DNA from: Verrucomicrobiaceae bacterium
GTDB taxonomy: Bacteria > Verrucomicrobiota > Verrucomicrobiia > Verrucomicrobiales > Akkermansiaceae
Length of the DNA stretch: 33,115 nucleotides
Direction: 5' to 3'
NCBI GenBank assembly: GCA_027484055.1
Contig: JAIXQH010000023.1
Coordinates: 1-33,115 of the forward strand
Under the pieces are notes generated by a model. That model saw only the letters and a program-made list of their open reading frames with translations. It had not been told where the DNA came from and made no database searches. The position numbers and the translations under genes are program-made. This document shows, piece by piece, positions 32,891-33,115 of this stretch. Position 1 is the first letter of the stretch, and each line of letters begins with the position of its first letter.

Positions 32891-33115
32891 ATGGGCACGA
32901 ACAATCGCAGAAGATGGATTCCGTCTTGGAAGGATTCGTCCACGAAGCCTTTGATCTTCCATTGTATCAGTCGGGTGGTGGATCGGCGGTTTGTGCTGGA
33001 GGAGAGGGAGCGGGAACATTTCCGCATGCTGATGCGGATGTGTGAGAAATTCACGGGCTGTCGGGTCTTGTCTTATTGCCTGATGTCGAATCATTTCCAT
33101 ATCTTACTGGAGGTG
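32891..33115 (+). CDS. RAYT: REP-associated tyrosine transposase (partial, runs off the window)
   Basis: 75 codons from ATG 32891 to the window edge without a stop. The product starts MGTNNRRRWIPSWKDSSTKP and continues LIFHCISRVVDRRFVLEERE, then the HUH motif in MSNHFHILLEV (His-Phe-His). These are the opening and catalytic core of TnpA_REP/RAYT proteins of the IS200/IS605 relatives, single-strand transposases that move REP hairpins. The catalytic Tyr should lie beyond the edge. A REP-like hairpin stands just upstream at 32827-32845, as expected for a RAYT locus. Whether the gene is complete cannot be judged. Confidence 0.85.
   Translation, partial: MGTNNRRRWIPSWKDSSTKPLIFHCISRVVDRRFVLEEREREHFRMLMRMCEKFTGCRVLSYCLMSNHFHILLEV

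Overview
The window looks like a chromosomal segment of a Verrucomicrobiota bacterium, probably class Verrucomicrobiae. This is an inference from gene content: a PEP-CTERM protein, a secreted sulfatase, a large MoxR/DUF58/VWA (Bat-type) operon, an ECF sigma factor paired with a VWA membrane protein, tandem membrane-anchored proteins with WA..DP.SA..W repeats, and a RAYT transposase with REP-like palindromes. No rRNA or taxonomic marker gene is present, so the assignment rests on overall style.

Left part (1-8040): the tail of an unrecognised gene, a CLC-type transporter with the sequence marks of the fluoride/proton CLC-F branch, and a clean tRNA-Arg(CCU). Next come about 640 bases of apparently decayed DNA, a Phd-type antitoxin with a frameshifted PIN toxin, a large multi-pass membrane protein, and convergent to it two tandem paralogous membrane-anchored repeat proteins.

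Centre-left (8040-11455) is the accessory core and the main discovery: a small degenerate chromosomal integron. The C-terminal part of an integron-type tyrosine recombinase survives at about 8381-8592, with a frameshift and Asp in place of the catalytic Tyr. It is followed on the same strand by a GTTAGGC core site and four consecutive gene cassettes (8769-10789). Each cassette has one + strand ORF starting 7-13 bases after the cassette boundary and ends in a recognisable attC site. The cassettes encode an exported small protein, a two-helix membrane protein, a PEP-CTERM surface protein and an N-terminally anchored protein whose C-terminus is translated from attC. REP-like palindromes lie on both sides. 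Next to the array are two palindromic MITE-like elements (10924-11118 and about 11176-11356), each bracketed by a 12-base direct repeat.

Centre (11456-19487): a radical SAM protein resembling the Tes/MJ0619 type is coupled to a small membrane protein and an Lgt-like transferase, possibly a lipid-modifying unit. An ECF sigma factor and a YfbK-like VWA protein follow. On the minus strand are a GT4 glycogen-synthase-like glycosyltransferase and a GH57 amylase.

Right (19773-31812) is one long + strand run of tightly packed or overlapping genes. It holds MoxR, a DUF58 protein, a membrane-anchored helper, BatA, a BatB-BatC fusion with 16 tandem 9-base DQK codon units, BatD and BatE. After these come an orphan UreE-like protein, a sulfatase, a nucleotidyltransferase and a NahK-like sugar kinase. 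The kinase gene overlaps tail-to-tail with kdsD/kpsF on the minus strand. The window ends inside a RAYT (REP-associated Y1 transposase) gene preceded by a perfect hairpin REP-like sequence.
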